Source: Acrocarpospora catenulata
Lineage (GTDB): Bacteria; Actinomycetota; Actinomycetes; Streptosporangiales; Streptosporangiaceae
Length of the DNA stretch: 53,050 bases
NCBI RefSeq assembly: GCF_018476525.1
Contig: NZ_JAHCST010000064.1
Location: 1 to 53,050, forward strand
Direction of reading: 5' to 3'
A program made the position numbers and the translations under genes. Position 1 is the first letter of the stretch, and each line of letters starts with the position of its first letter. The notes below the pieces were generated by a model. It did not search any database. It saw nothing but the letters and a program-made list of their open reading frames with translations, and was not told where the DNA came from. Positions 1-7,709 of the stretch are shown here, in pieces.

Positions 1-116
1 TGACGGCAGCAACCGTGGAGAGCCCGTTGCGTTGAAAGGCGCACGGCGGGTTCGGCGAGCGGCATGAGGAGACGGGTTGAGAGCAATCTCGATACCGCGC
101 CTCATGCCGACTCAAC
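1..116 (+). mobile_element. 3' end of a group II intron (domains V and VI)
   Basis: Domain V is a 34-nt hairpin at 20-53. It has the AGC catalytic triad at 21-23, a GAAA tetraloop at 34-37 and a two-base bulge (C44, G45); every other position pairs or wobbles. After a 3-nt linker, domain VI starts: GAG 57-59 pairs with CTC 111-113, and the ten bases 60-69 pair perfectly with 100-109. This leaves A110 as a single bulged adenosine, the expected branch point, seven bases from the likely intron end AAC at 116. The TGA at 1-3 may be the stop of the intron reverse transcriptase/maturase, which lies outside the window. The exact 3' splice site and the subclass are inferred; presence of the intron 3' end is well supported. 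Confidence 0.92.
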
Positions 117-117
117 G

Positions 118-138
118 GCCGCCCGCTGCGCGGGCGGC
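118..138 (+). terminator. hairpin directly after the intron 3' end
   Basis: Nine bases at 118-126 pair perfectly with 130-138 around a TGC loop. No T-run follows. It starts two bases after the intron end, so it belongs to the 3' exon or target. It may be the terminator of a gene outside the window or part of the intron target. Confidence 0.5.
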
Positions 139-513
139 GAGGGCCAACCCGGCCGCCCTCCCCGCCGGGCATGCGGCCTTCGGCCGGTCCCGGCGGGAGC
201 GGCCAGGCCCCCGCCCCGACGATGGGACCATGATCATCAAGAAGGGCACCGCGGGACCACCAAGATCACCGATGCCAGGGCAGACCGTGATCATGTGACG
301 GCCCGCGATCCGCCGGCCCGAACTCCCTCACGGTCGCCCCTCCGGGGTGGCCACGGCCATCCGGGACGGCCCATCGCTGTCACCACAACCAGGCCCGTAC
401 CGCCACGGTCGAGGTACCCAGCGCCACTTACGCCGCCCAAGTTCGTCGGCACGGCCCTTTCTTGCTCTGACCCCACACGCCAGAACGCCCTGCACTCTCG
501 CCGACGCCGCTTC
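139..513. other. non-coding stretch between intron and GntR-like gene
   Basis: I see no convincing gene here. Short open frames exist (for example ending at the TGA near 296-298), but none has a good ribosome site or a recognisable product. The part nearest 513 is the 3' flank of the minus-strand regulator. Confidence 0.5.
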
Positions 514-1557
514 CTAAACCCCACCTCGATCAGCGGCAATCAGTTCGCGCCACCACTCAAGCGCGGGCCATTCATCGGCGGGCAGGACACAGATTCCCTT
601 ACTCCCGAAATCCCTCGCCCAGCCCGCTTCCCGGAGCAGCCGTCCCGCCGCCCGCACGGCCAGCTTCGACGCCTTATACCGGCGGACAAGAACATGCAGA
701 CTCGGAATCGCCTGGTACGGCGCGACCCACCCCTGACGGATCTCCCACGCCAGATCACAGGCGATTACCTGATGCACCGGCATCGCGTTGCGCATCCCCG
801 GACTACCCCACCCGACGAAACTGCGCCGCCCCGGCACCGTGACCACCAGCTCACGCTCCCGCAGCTCCCGATAAACACGCCGCGCCAGGTTCGGCGAGAT
901 CCCATACTCCCGCGACAAGACCACCTCACCCGGGACCGGATCCCCCGCGCGCAGTTCCCGCCGCGCCATCCGGCCCGCCAGCCGATCGGCCGCCTGCACA
1001 TACAAGGGAACCGGACTGTACCGATCCAGCACACCGGCCCCACCGGGTGCCACGTGCGGCAGCAGGCCATCACCCCCTGCTGGCCACTCCCGCGCAGGCG
1101 CGGCGAACACCCCGGAACCGGGAACGCTGTAGGCCCACCCGTGATACTCCACCCGCGCCAGCACGAAACCAGCCATCTCAGCGGAGATCTTGAAGCGGGT
1201 CCGCAGCTCCCGCTGAGTCCCCACCGACTCACCGGTGGCGATCTTCCCCGCCCGGATGCACTCGGCCAGATCCGCCGCAACCCGGGCCACCATCCCCTCC
1301 TTACGCGCCGACAACCCCGACAACGGCCCATCACCCGGAGGACCGACCACCAGGCCATGCCGGGGGACAAAGTGGATCAACCGGCGCTTCCTGAGCTGAC
1401 GCCAGACCCAATACATCTGATCAGACGTCAGCCCGTACCCGGCCTTCAACTCATTCAGAGCATGCGGATACCGCCCCTCCGCGAACTCCCCGCCCACGAT
1501 CCGCGCCACCGCGTCTTCCAGCGCCCGTTCCCACGGCTTCTCGTCCCGCGCCGTCAC
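514..1557 (-). CDS. regulator with four tandem GntR-like winged-helix domains
   Basis: The product is 347 aa and reads as four successive winged-helix units with no effector-binding domain: residues about 8-72, 86-153, 184-250 and 260-326. Each has a GntR-like pattern: a helix beginning (A/L)xxIxxGxxxxG, a recognition helix (for example ISPNLARRVYRELRERELV in unit 3), and a wing ending VPGxG or VPGRR. Ordinary GntR regulators have one such unit plus a ligand domain. The GTG at 1557 is chosen because it follows a GC-rich purine tract 28 nt after the upstream gene; the in-frame extension toward 1890 has non-protein-like composition and overlaps that gene. It probably forms an operon with the small gene at 1586-1897. 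Its role is inferred to be DNA binding, perhaps control of a mobile element. Confidence 0.8.
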   Translation of the reverse strand: MTARDEKPWERALEDAVARIVGGEFAEGRYPHALNELKAGYGLTSDQMYWVWRQLRKRRLIHFVPRHGLVVGPPGDGPLSGLSARKEGMVARVAADLAECIRAGKIATGESVGTQRELRTRFKISAEMAGFVLARVEYHGWAYSVPGSGVFAAPAREWPAGGDGLLPHVAPGGAGVLDRYSPVPLYVQAADRLAGRMARRELRAGDPVPGEVVLSREYGISPNLARRVYRELRERELVVTVPGRRSFVGWGSPGMRNAMPVHQVIACDLAWEIRQGWVAPYQAIPSLHVLVRRYKASKLAVRAAGRLLREAGWARDFGSKGICVLPADEWPALEWWRELIAADRGGV

Positions 1558-1585
1558 AACGCCGCCCCGCACCGCGCCATGACCG

Positions 1586-1897
1586 TCACCGCGACACCGC
1601 CCGCAGAACCATCCCCGCCGGATCGGCGCTCTGCACGCCAACGGTGACAGCCACCGTGCTGACACCCAGGGCGTAGGCACCCACGGTGTACAGCCAGCCA
1701 GCGCGCTCCCTGCGCACCCCCACCCGCACCACCCCGCTGGAACCTCCCGGCATCTCCAGGACCGCGTACTCCCCACGCCGTCCCGGCAACCGAAGCGTGC
1801 AGGACACCCCCCGCCCCTCAAGCTCGAATGCCAGACGAACCAGGTACATGAACCGCTCACGCCGTAACTGCTCCCGCAGCGACCCCACATCCGTCAC
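1586..1897 (-). CDS. small conserved-looking protein upstream of the four-wHTH regulator
   Basis: The product is 103 aa. The GTG at 1897 is preceded nine bases upstream by GGGGGAG on the minus strand, a strong ribosome site; an open extension to 2029 lacks one. The N-terminus (residues 1-28) is a charged amphipathic helix, followed by beta-rich sequence (RLPGRRGEYAVLEMP, then VVRVG, then WLYTVGAYALG) and a hydrophobic stretch at about 70-90. I do not recognise the family. It lies 28 nt upstream of the four-wHTH gene and is probably co-transcribed with it. A compact partner or modulator protein is a guess. Confidence 0.65.
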   Translation of the reverse strand: MTDVGSLREQLRRERFMYLVRLAFELEGRGVSCTLRLPGRRGEYAVLEMPGGSSGVVRVGVRRERAGWLYTVGAYALGVSTVAVTVGVQSADPAGMVLRAVSR

Positions 1898-2400
1898 CGG
1901 ACGCCGCTCCCCCAGACGCTCATCCCGTCCGCGACGGCCCCGCCGCCTCCTCACCTCGGACACTGGCTCGCACCTCCACATGCGATCAAGAGTCCGTCCA
2001 GGCACCCGCTGCACCGGGCGGACCCGCACCGTTTCCGGGCATCAGCCCTCTGTCGTGGTGCAATAGTTCAAGTCACGCAAGGTGTCCGACAAGACACACA
2101 ATGTGGCAATCCCTGCCCACCGCTGCGACCACAGACCGAAGCGGGACAACGACCAGAAGAACCGCCCACTGCCGGATGACCTGTGCGGCCATTCCCCACC
2201 CAGAGCCCGCCAGAGCCCTGCACGGCATCCACACACCGCGTGGACAGGGTGACCACACACTGACCACGATCACCAGGCGGCCCGACAACCTTCCTGTGGT
2301 GCAATGGCGGAAGCCGCCCGGGTATTCGGCAAGTCACCAGGCAGGGTCACGAGCACCACGACCGCACCGCAACCGCTCGACAGCCCCCCACGAGGAACAG
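1898..2400. promoter_or_regulatory. divergent intergenic region with GTGTC inverted repeat
   Basis: These 500 bp separate the minus-strand module from the plus-strand XRE regulator and should hold both promoters. An inverted repeat, GTGTC (2082-2086), six bases, GACAC (2093-2097), is a candidate operator. A related ten-base segment, GTGGTGCAAT, occurs twice, at about 2055-2064 and 2296-2305. No convincing gene was seen inside. Confidence 0.45.
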
Positions 2401-3714
2401 ATGACCACAGGATCGCCGCCCCACCGGAACGCCTTCCGCGCTCACCTGCTCGCCTGCGCCCTGCGCTGGTGGCGCGAGACCAGCCAGATGTCACTCCGCC
2501 AGGTGGCCGCAGCCATCCACACGGACCACTCCCACCTCGCCAAAATGGAACGCGGACTACGGCCGACACCACCCCACGTCATCGACCAACTCGACCGCAT
2601 CTACACCGCCAACGGTCAACTGGTGGCTCTCCACACCGCCATCACCCGACTCCACCGAGAGAGCACGCCCGACCTGGCATTCCACACTCAAGGCAAGGAC
2701 GAGGACATGGAACGCCGACAACTACTCCAACTCGCCGCCGCCACCGCCGGACTCGGAGCACTCGGAGCAGCGGGCGAACCCGTACGCCAGTTGCTGGACA
2801 TGACGGTCAACGGCCCGCACCGCAGCATCGAAGACTGGGAACTGGCCTGTGCCGATCACCTCCACGCGATCAACACCCGGCCCGCCGCCCAAGTCCACGA
2901 TGATCTCCTGGCTGACCTGGTGGCGATGCAGCGACAGCTACGCAGCGCCGATAGCGCCCACGTCGTCGAGTTGCACCGGATCACCGCTGTACTCGCCGCC
3001 TTCCACGCCAGCGTCTTGGTCCGCCTCGGGGAACCGGGATCCGCGCTCCGCTGGTACCGCACCGCACGCAACGCCGCCGACACCTCCGGCGATCTCGACC
3101 TGCGCTTGAGAATCCGCGCCCACGAGGCGGAACACAGCGCGTCCGGCCTCCGCGATGCGACCACAACCCTGCACTTGATCGAGAATGCCCTGCAAATCGC
3201 GGGTACGGCAGTGCGCCCGTCAGTCGGTCAGGTGTCACTCATCCGCGCCAAAGCCAAGACACTGGCTTTACTCGGTCGCCACGACGAAGCCCGCCACATG
3301 CTGCAAACTCTTCTCGACCTCGTGGCGAAAAGCGACCTGCCAGCGGTCCCCGGATTCTGGGAACCTGCCGATTACCGCATCTACGTCACCAAAAGCCAGG
3401 TGCTGTCCGCTGCGGGCGACGAAGCCGGATCCAGCCGGGCGCAAGAGCACGTGCTGACGGGCAGCCCTGCGGGGCACCACATCGCGGTCAACATCCGCCT
3501 TCACGCCGCACATTGCACCGTCGTCAACGGCGGCATCGACGAAGGAATGCGCCAAGCAGCCACAGTGATCGATTCCGTGCCAGGTCCTTACCGCAATATC
3601 ATGATCATGGAGACGGCGCGGCGAGTCTTCAACGCCGTACCCATTGCACAGCGGGAACGCCCGGTAGTCGGTGAATTCCGCGAAGTGCTAGCCCTAACCC
3701 CCGCTTCCAGTTGA
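2401..3714 (+). CDS. XRE-family HTH regulator with helical-repeat C-terminal domain
   Basis: The product is 437 aa. Residues about 14-70 form a Cro/CI-type helix-turn-helix (MSLRQVAAAIHTDHSHLAKMERG). Residues 104-122 carry an ERRQLLQLAAATAGLGALG segment, a twin-Arg-like hydrophobic stretch often seen in the middle of this actinobacterial HTH-TPR group. The rest (about 135-430) is all-helical and TPR-like. ATG 2401 follows GAGGAAC at a proper distance; upstream in-frame sequence is low quality. It is divergent from the four-wHTH module, so the two probably share the control region at 1898-2400. Such proteins are usually transcription regulators, some answering peptide signals; no ligand can be inferred here. 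Confidence 0.85.
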   Translation: MTTGSPPHRNAFRAHLLACALRWWRETSQMSLRQVAAAIHTDHSHLAKMERGLRPTPPHVIDQLDRIYTANGQLVALHTAITRLHRESTPDLAFHTQGKDEDMERRQLLQLAAATAGLGALGAAGEPVRQLLDMTVNGPHRSIEDWELACADHLHAINTRPAAQVHDDLLADLVAMQRQLRSADSAHVVELHRITAVLAAFHASVLVRLGEPGSALRWYRTARNAADTSGDLDLRLRIRAHEAEHSASGLRDATTTLHLIENALQIAGTAVRPSVGQVSLIRAKAKTLALLGRHDEARHMLQTLLDLVAKSDLPAVPGFWEPADYRIYVTKSQVLSAAGDEAGSSRAQEHVLTGSPAGHHIAVNIRLHAAHCTVVNGGIDEGMRQAATVIDSVPGPYRNIMIMETARRVFNAVPIAQRERPVVGEFREVLALTPASS

Positions 3715-3740
3715 GGTCAACCCTTTGCCTCCGGCGGGGG

Positions 3741-3782
3741 ATCCTGCGTCCAGGATGGCAGGAGCCCGCGCACACGCGCGGG
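3741..3782 (+). terminator. two tandem hairpins after the XRE gene
   Basis: ATCCTG (3741-3746) pairs with CAGGAT (3751-3756), and CCCGCGC (3765-3771) pairs with GCGCGGG (3776-3782). They sit 26 bp after the XRE stop codon and may end its transcript, but no T-run follows. Confidence 0.45.
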
Positions 3783-3804
3783 TGGCGTGGCGGCTGGGCT
3801 GAGA

Positions 3805-3960
3805 CCGGTCTGTCATCCCGCCCGCGATCACCTACGCGAAGCAAAGCAGTCCGACGCGGGGGCGTCCAGGTCGTTCGTCCGTAGGGCGCTCCACCTGGAC
3901 GCCCCCACGTCGGCCCGCTAGGCCCCGCTACGGGTGATCGCGGACGGGATGACAGACCGG
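3805..3960. repeat. 156-bp near-perfect palindrome (possible MITE-like element)
   Basis: The outer arms 3805-3832 and 3933-3960 are 28-bp inverted repeats with one mismatch. The inner arms 3851-3871 and 3893-3913 are 21-bp inverted repeats with one mismatch. All are centred on about 3882. The 18-19-bp spacers between outer and inner arms pair only partly, and the apical loop is 21 nt. The whole unit can fold into one long hairpin. No obvious target-site duplication flanks it. It could be a miniature inverted-repeat element, a replication or transfer site of an integrated element, or a very strong terminator. Confidence 0.85.
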
Positions 3961-4545
3961 GGGGAGAAAGTATGGAAGGAATCGGACACATCCCGCCGTA
4001 GTGCAGGGAACCGCGTCAGCGGACAACGCGGGTAAGAGGGTAGATGCCCATACTCACGACCCGGATCCGGGCCATCAGGCCAGGGGAGATGCCATCCGAG
4101 CAGCCAAAACACGGGAGCACACTGGCCCGTGTGTGGCCCGCGAATGCTGAGCTGGAGCGGGTCATAGCGGACAACAGTGAGACACCTCCCATGTCGAACG
4201 AACGGCATATACGCAGGTCAAAGCCCATTTTGAGGCATTGACCAGGGGGGTTACAGGGTCACCCCCGATGCCCTACCTCCATGGGTGGGTGGGATTTCAC
4301 GGCAACCGGGGTGGGCGGGCGGGACCCAAAGGCGTCGGGCCTACCGGCTACGTTCCGCTACGGGGTTGGGGGTGTGTATGCATGCTGGGATGGCCGGTGG
4401 ATCAGGTGGGTGCGCCCGGCCACAGGGGGTTGTGGGCGGGGGCGAGCCCTAGCGGGCGGCGCCGGGCGGGCGGCGCCGTGTGGACGCGCTCACGACGGAC
4501 GCGAGCGCGTCGTTTCCTCCCCCTAGGTCCTGCGTTCCCCCGCTG
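3961..4545. other. gene-poor, hairpin-rich stretch before bldC
   Basis: I see no convincing gene. Inverted repeats are: CCCGGATCCGGG (4060-4071); ACACGGG/CCCGTGT (4109-4115 and 4126-4132); 4246-4254 with 4258-4266 (one mismatch); and GACGCGCTC/GAGCGCGTC (4483-4491 and 4503-4511). The last is close to the bldC stop and is followed on the plus strand by GTTTCCTCC. A tandem copy of GGGCGGCGCCG lies near 4454-4478. The segment 4240-4480 is markedly G-rich on the plus strand. Confidence 0.6.
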
Positions 4546-4749
4546 CTACTCCGAGCGCTGCTGCGGAATCCCCGCGAGCAGCGCCCGGACCTCGGTCTCC
4601 CGGTAACGCCGGTGTCCGCCGAGGGTGCGGATGGACGTCAACTTGCCCGCCTTCGCCCACCGAGTGACGGTCTTGGGGTCGACGCGGAACATGGTTGCGA
4701 CCTCCGCCGGGGTGAGCAGCGGCTCGGCCTCGGGTGTACGAGCTGACAT
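4546..4749 (-). CDS. bldC: BldC, MerR-like developmental regulator
   Basis: The product is 67 aa and is recognised end to end as BldC: N-terminus MSARTPEAEPLLTPAEVA, a MerR-type helix-turn-helix at about 12-37, the wing TLGGHRRYRETEVRALL at about 42-58, and the C-terminus AGIPQQRSE. BldC is a one-domain MerR relative that binds head-to-tail on direct repeats and, in Streptomyces, delays entry into sporulation. ATG 4749 is preceded by GGAGGAGAGG eight bases upstream. Its neighbours (conserved hypothetical, Leu/Val dehydrogenase, DUF3073, purM, purF) match the usual bldC locus. Confidence 0.97.
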   Translation of the reverse strand: MSARTPEAEPLLTPAEVATMFRVDPKTVTRWAKAGKLTSIRTLGGHRRYRETEVRALLAGIPQQRSE

Positions 4750-4786
4750 TTGTGCGGCCTCTCCTCCGTGTGGACCGGCGACAGCG

Positions 4787-4815
4787 ATCCTGCGACTTAT
4801 CTTGGCGCTTGTCAC
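4787..4815 (-). promoter_or_regulatory. bldC promoter
   Basis: On the minus strand, GTGACA (4815-4810), 17 bases, then CAGGAT (4792-4787) match the actinobacterial housekeeping consensus (TTGACA, N17, TANNNT), with C in place of T at the first -10 base. The start would lie near 4780, giving a leader of about 30 nt with the strong ribosome site. Confidence 0.6.
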
Positions 4816-5070
4816 GGATGTCCCCCAATGATCCATAACGTGCGGTTTCTTGGACCATTTGCGGCATCACCCGATGTGACCATACAGCCACGTAGCGCGA
4901 TTGGCGAGCCCTAAGGGCGCAACGTCTCGACCACGTGTTGATGTCACGCTCGGTGATTCTAGCGACACGTTTCGTGGTATCGCAGTGAAAACGGCAAACT
5001 ACTCAGTTCGCAGTTGCGAGATCGGGCATCTCGTGACCCAAAACTGCACTTCAGCCCCATGCGTTGGGAC
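4816..5070. other. upstream region of bldC
   Basis: This is non-coding between bldC and the minus-strand gene ending at 5071. A short inverted repeat CGAGAT/ATCTCG (5017-5022 and 5028-5033) may end the transcript of the gene upstream. Nothing else was recognised. Confidence 0.4.
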
Positions 5071-5928
5071 TCAGTTGGCCGACTCCAGGCTCTGGATCGA
5101 CCGCCACCGGAGGATCACTCGCTGATACATCGCGAAGGCAAGTTCTTCCTGACCGTTGTCCAAACCCGTCAGAGCCGCGGCCAACTCGGCCACCGACTGG
5201 TCGGCCTGCAGGGTCTCGTCGTCCATCAGGTGCACCAGACCGCCGTAGTCCAGCTCCACCAGCGAGTGCGGATGGAACTCCTCCAGCCAGCGCCCCACGT
5301 CCTCCACGTCGGTGAGCGTGTCCACCTCCCCGATGTGCCGCCTGATCACCACCAGGGCCCGCGCCACCCGCTTGCGCGCCTGCGCCATCGAGGTCACGTA
5401 CAGCATGTTCCTGGCCGGGGCCATCGTGGTGCCCTCGGGAGTCTCCTCCGCGCGCAGCACCAGCCACCGCTCGGCCGAGTCGAACGGCACGAACCACGGG
5501 GTGGGCACATGCCAGGTGCTGGTCCTGATGTGCATGCGCAGCGACGGCTCCCCGCGCTTGAACCGGTCGAACTCGTCGGCGGTCCGCTCCGCCACCGCGG
5601 TGGGCACGAACCGGTCGGCCAGCTTCACCGGCATGCTCCCCCGGAAGGAGGCGAAGGCCAGCCAGGAGCGCAGCCTGCTCTGCCAGGGGCAGACGTACAG
5701 CACGTCGTCGACCCGGCGCAGGTAGGCGTTGTGGCTCTCCTTGCTGGGGGCGGGGAACGGGGGCACACGCAGGATGCGCCGCACGGCCTCCTCGTGCTCG
5801 ACCTCCAAGGCTCCGGCCCGCCTCGGGCGTTCCGGATTCTGGGCATATCTGGCCCAGGCCAGTTGGTCCTGCTCCGGGAAAGCGCTCAGCGGCTCGTAGA
5901 CGCGGAGGTAGGCGGCGTAGGGCAGCAC
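5071..5928 (-). CDS. conserved hypothetical protein of the bldC locus
   Basis: The product is 285 aa, soluble, with no signal peptide or membrane segment. It is rich in Arg/Glu and aromatic residues (for example MHIRTSTWHVPTPWFVPFDSA) and I know no catalytic motif in it. Its position between bldC and the Leu/Val dehydrogenase gene matches a conserved hypothetical of the Streptomyces bldC neighbourhood. GTG 5928 opens LPYAAYLRVYEPLSAF; the GAGGT upstream is too close to be ideal. A different frame starts with ATG 17 nt upstream and reads ARFEV just before a GTGTG, so the true N-terminus could be longer if a 2-nt slip is present. Function unknown. Confidence 0.8.
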   Translation of the reverse strand: MLPYAAYLRVYEPLSAFPEQDQLAWARYAQNPERPRRAGALEVEHEEAVRRILRVPPFPAPSKESHNAYLRRVDDVLYVCPWQSRLRSWLAFASFRGSMPVKLADRFVPTAVAERTADEFDRFKRGEPSLRMHIRTSTWHVPTPWFVPFDSAERWLVLRAEETPEGTTMAPARNMLYVTSMAQARKRVARALVVIRRHIGEVDTLTDVEDVGRWLEEFHPHSLVELDYGGLVHLMDDETLQADQSVAELAAALTGLDNGQEELAFAMYQRVILRWRSIQSLESAN

Positions 5929-6058
5929 ACCTCGAATCGTGCCATGTTAGAAGCGTCCGCGCAGTGCCCGTATCATGCGAATCCATGATCGTCGTTACCC
6001 TGGAGGGTGAGATCCGCCGCAATGGGGCGGCGGACAGAGGCGATCAGGAGTCACCACC

Positions 6059-7183
6059 GTGACCGACGTCTTCGGGCTGTCCCAGCCCGTCCACTCCTCC
6101 CCGGCCTCCCACAAGGACCTCGGCCGACCCAGCGACCGGCACGAGCAGGTCGTGTTCTGCTCCGACGAACGGAGCGGGCTCTACGCGATCATCGCCCTCT
6201 ACAGCACCGCGCTCGGGCCGGGGCTGGGGGGCACCCGTTTCTACCCGTACCCGGATGAGCAGTCCGCCCTGGCCGACGTGCTCAACCTCTCCCGGGCCAT
6301 GGCGTACAAGAACGCGCTGGCCGGCCTCGACCACGGCGGCGGCAAGGCCGTGATCATCGGGAACCCCGACACCGACAAGAGCGAGGCGCTGCTGCGCGCC
6401 TATGGGCGGTTCGTGCAGTCCCTCGGCGGGCGCTACTACACCGCCTGCGACGTGGGCACCTACAGCGAGGACATGGACATCGTGGCCCGCGAGTGCGAGT
6501 ACGTCACCGGGCGTACCGTGGCCAACGGCGGGGCCGGCGACTCCTCCATCCTCACCGCCTTCGGGGTCTTCCAGGGCATGCGGGCCGCCGCCGAGCACCG
6601 GTACGGCAGCCCCTCGCTGCGCGGCCGCCTGGTCGGCGTGGAGGGCGTCGGCAAGGTCGGGCACCGGCTGGTCGAGCACCTGATCGAGGACGGCGCCGAG
6701 GTGGTCGTCTGCGACGTGAACGAGCGGGCCGTGGAACAGGTACGGCATCGTCACCCCCAGGTGTCAGTGGTCCCCGATGCGGCGACCCTGGTGGCGAGCG
6801 ACCTCGACGTGTACGCTCCGTGCGCGCTCGGTGGCGCCCTCGACGACGCGAGCGTGGCCGCGCTCCGGGCCGCCATCGTCTGCGGCGGGGCCAACAACCA
6901 ACTCGCCCATCCCGGCGTCGAGAAACAACTCGCCGACCGTGGCATCCTGTACGCACCCGACTACGTGGTGAACTCCGGCGGCGTCATCCAGGTGGCCGAC
7001 GAGGTCACAGGCTTCTCCATGGACAGGGCCAGGGCAAGGGCGGCACAGATCTTCGACACCACGCTGAAAATCTTCGCCATCGCCGACGAGGAGGGCGTAC
7101 CACCGGCGGTCGCAGCCGATAGGCTGGCAGAGCGCAGAATGTCGGAAGTCGGGCGGCTTAGATCCATTTGGCTGGCCCGCTGA
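6059..7183 (+). CDS. vdh: leucine/valine dehydrogenase (Glu/Leu/Phe/Val dehydrogenase family)
   Basis: The product is 374 aa, full length for the family. It oxidatively deaminates Val, Leu and Ile to branched 2-oxo acids with NAD+. The substrate segment [17 protein letters not shown] carries the conserved lysines (K84 and catalytic K96). The Rossmann motif GVEGVGKVG lies at 193-201, and [11 protein letters not shown] near the C-terminus is typical. GTG 6059 follows AGGAG at eight bases. It is alone on its transcript. The E1/E2 genes at 23263-26621 encode the next step of the same pathway. In Streptomyces the homolog lies beside bldC, as here. Confidence 0.95.
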   Translation: MTDVFGLSQPVHSSPASHKDLGRPSDRHEQVVFCSDERSGLYAIIALYSTALGPGLGGTRFYPYPDEQSALADVLNLSRAMAYKNALAGLDHGGGKAVIIGNPDTDKSEALLRAYGRFVQSLGGRYYTACDVGTYSEDMDIVARECEYVTGRTVANGGAGDSSILTAFGVFQGMRAAAEHRYGSPSLRGRLVGVEGVGKVGHRLVEHLIEDGAEVVVCDVNERAVEQVRHRHPQVSVVPDAATLVASDLDVYAPCALGGALDDASVAALRAAIVCGGANNQLAHPGVEKQLADRGILYAPDYVVNSGGVIQVADEVTGFSMDRARARAAQIFDTTLKIFAIADEEGVPPAVAADRLAERRMSEVGRLRSIWLAR

Positions 7184-7249
7184 CGGGGGACGCCCATACG
7201 GCGTACCGAGTGAGGCGCAAAACAGGTACGGTTGTAGGCGAACGAGAGG

Positions 7250-7315
7250 CTGACGCCCTAAGTCAGGTGGCGTCAGTGCGTGGTGCGTTAGCGACGAGGG
7301 GTCGGGGACGACCCC
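7250..7315 (+). promoter_or_regulatory. two hairpins before DUF3073 gene
   Basis: CTGACGCC (7250-7257) pairs with GGCGTCAG (7269-7276), and GGGGTCG (7298-7304) pairs with CGACCCC (7309-7315). They lie 67-132 bp after the dehydrogenase stop and just before the next ribosome site. They may end the first transcript or sit in the leader of the second. Confidence 0.45.
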
Positions 7316-7334
7316 GCATGAGGGGGTCGAGCCA

Positions 7335-7565
7335 ATGGGGCGCGGCCGAGCCAAGGCCAAGCAGGTCAAGGTCGCCCGCCAGCTGAAGTACAACAGCGGC
7401 GGCACGGATCTTGAACGCCTGCGCGCGGAGCTCGGAGTCGATCACGTCGATTCCGACCGTAATGACGAGCACGACCCTTATGACGAGCTGGCAGAGCGGT
7501 ATGCCGATTATGTCGCCGTCAACGACGAGGACGAAGAGGACGACCCACCCGGGAGCCGTCGTTGA
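7335..7565 (+). CDS. DUF3073 family protein
   Basis: The product is 76 aa and matches the small actinobacterial DUF3073 family: a basic N-terminus MGRGRAKAKQVKVARQLKYNS and a very acidic C-terminus with DEDEEDD. The family has no known function; the split of basic and acidic halves suggests nucleic acid or ribosome contact, which is a guess. ATG 7335 follows GAGGGGG. Its place between vdh and purM is conserved in actinomycetes. Confidence 0.95.
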   Translation: MGRGRAKAKQVKVARQLKYNSGGTDLERLRAELGVDHVDSDRNDEHDPYDELAERYADYVAVNDEDEEDDPPGSRR

Positions 7566-7587
7566 CCGGTTCCTGACTGCCTGATGG

Positions 7588-7618
7588 ACACCCGGCGTAG
7601 CCCGGCTACGTCGGGTGT
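7588..7618 (+). terminator. hairpin after DUF3073 gene
   Basis: ACACCCG (7588-7594) and CGTAGC (7596-7601) pair with GCTACG (7605-7610) and CGGGTGT (7612-7618), with a G-T pair between the two blocks and a CCG loop. No T-run follows. It probably acts together with the stronger hairpin just downstream. Confidence 0.55.
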
Positions 7619-7638
7619 CGCAGCACGCCGGTAGTACC

Positions 7639-7671
7639 AGCGTTCCGGGCCCCAGGCCCGGAGCGCTTTTT
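7639..7671 (+). terminator. Rho-independent terminator of DUF3073 gene
   Basis: A 13-bp stem (7639-7651 with 7655-7667, one G-T wobble) around a CCA loop ends in a TTTTT run at 7667-7671, the classic form of an intrinsic terminator on the plus strand. Confidence 0.85.
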
Positions 7672-7709
7672 GGCGTTCCGCCGTTCAGGTGGACCGCCCC
7701 ATCGAGACG

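Noticed and set aside
77-298. Short open frame after the intron
   Set aside because: No ribosome site, starts inside intron domain VI, and the product has no recognisable pattern.
64-1647. Long plus-strand open frame opposite the four-wHTH gene
   Set aside because: Its composition (Arg, Pro, His rich, no domains) is that of an antisense shadow in high-GC DNA; the minus strand gives a structured protein.
4044-4241. 65-codon plus-strand frame in the hairpin-rich block
   Set aside because: A GAGGGTAG lies before the ATG, but the product is unlike any family I know and it overlaps two hairpins. Left as non-coding unless expression shows otherwise.
1-4545. tRNA gene as an integration site for an element
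   Set aside because: I scanned the left accessory part by eye for tRNA-like T-arm sequences and an acceptor stem and found none.
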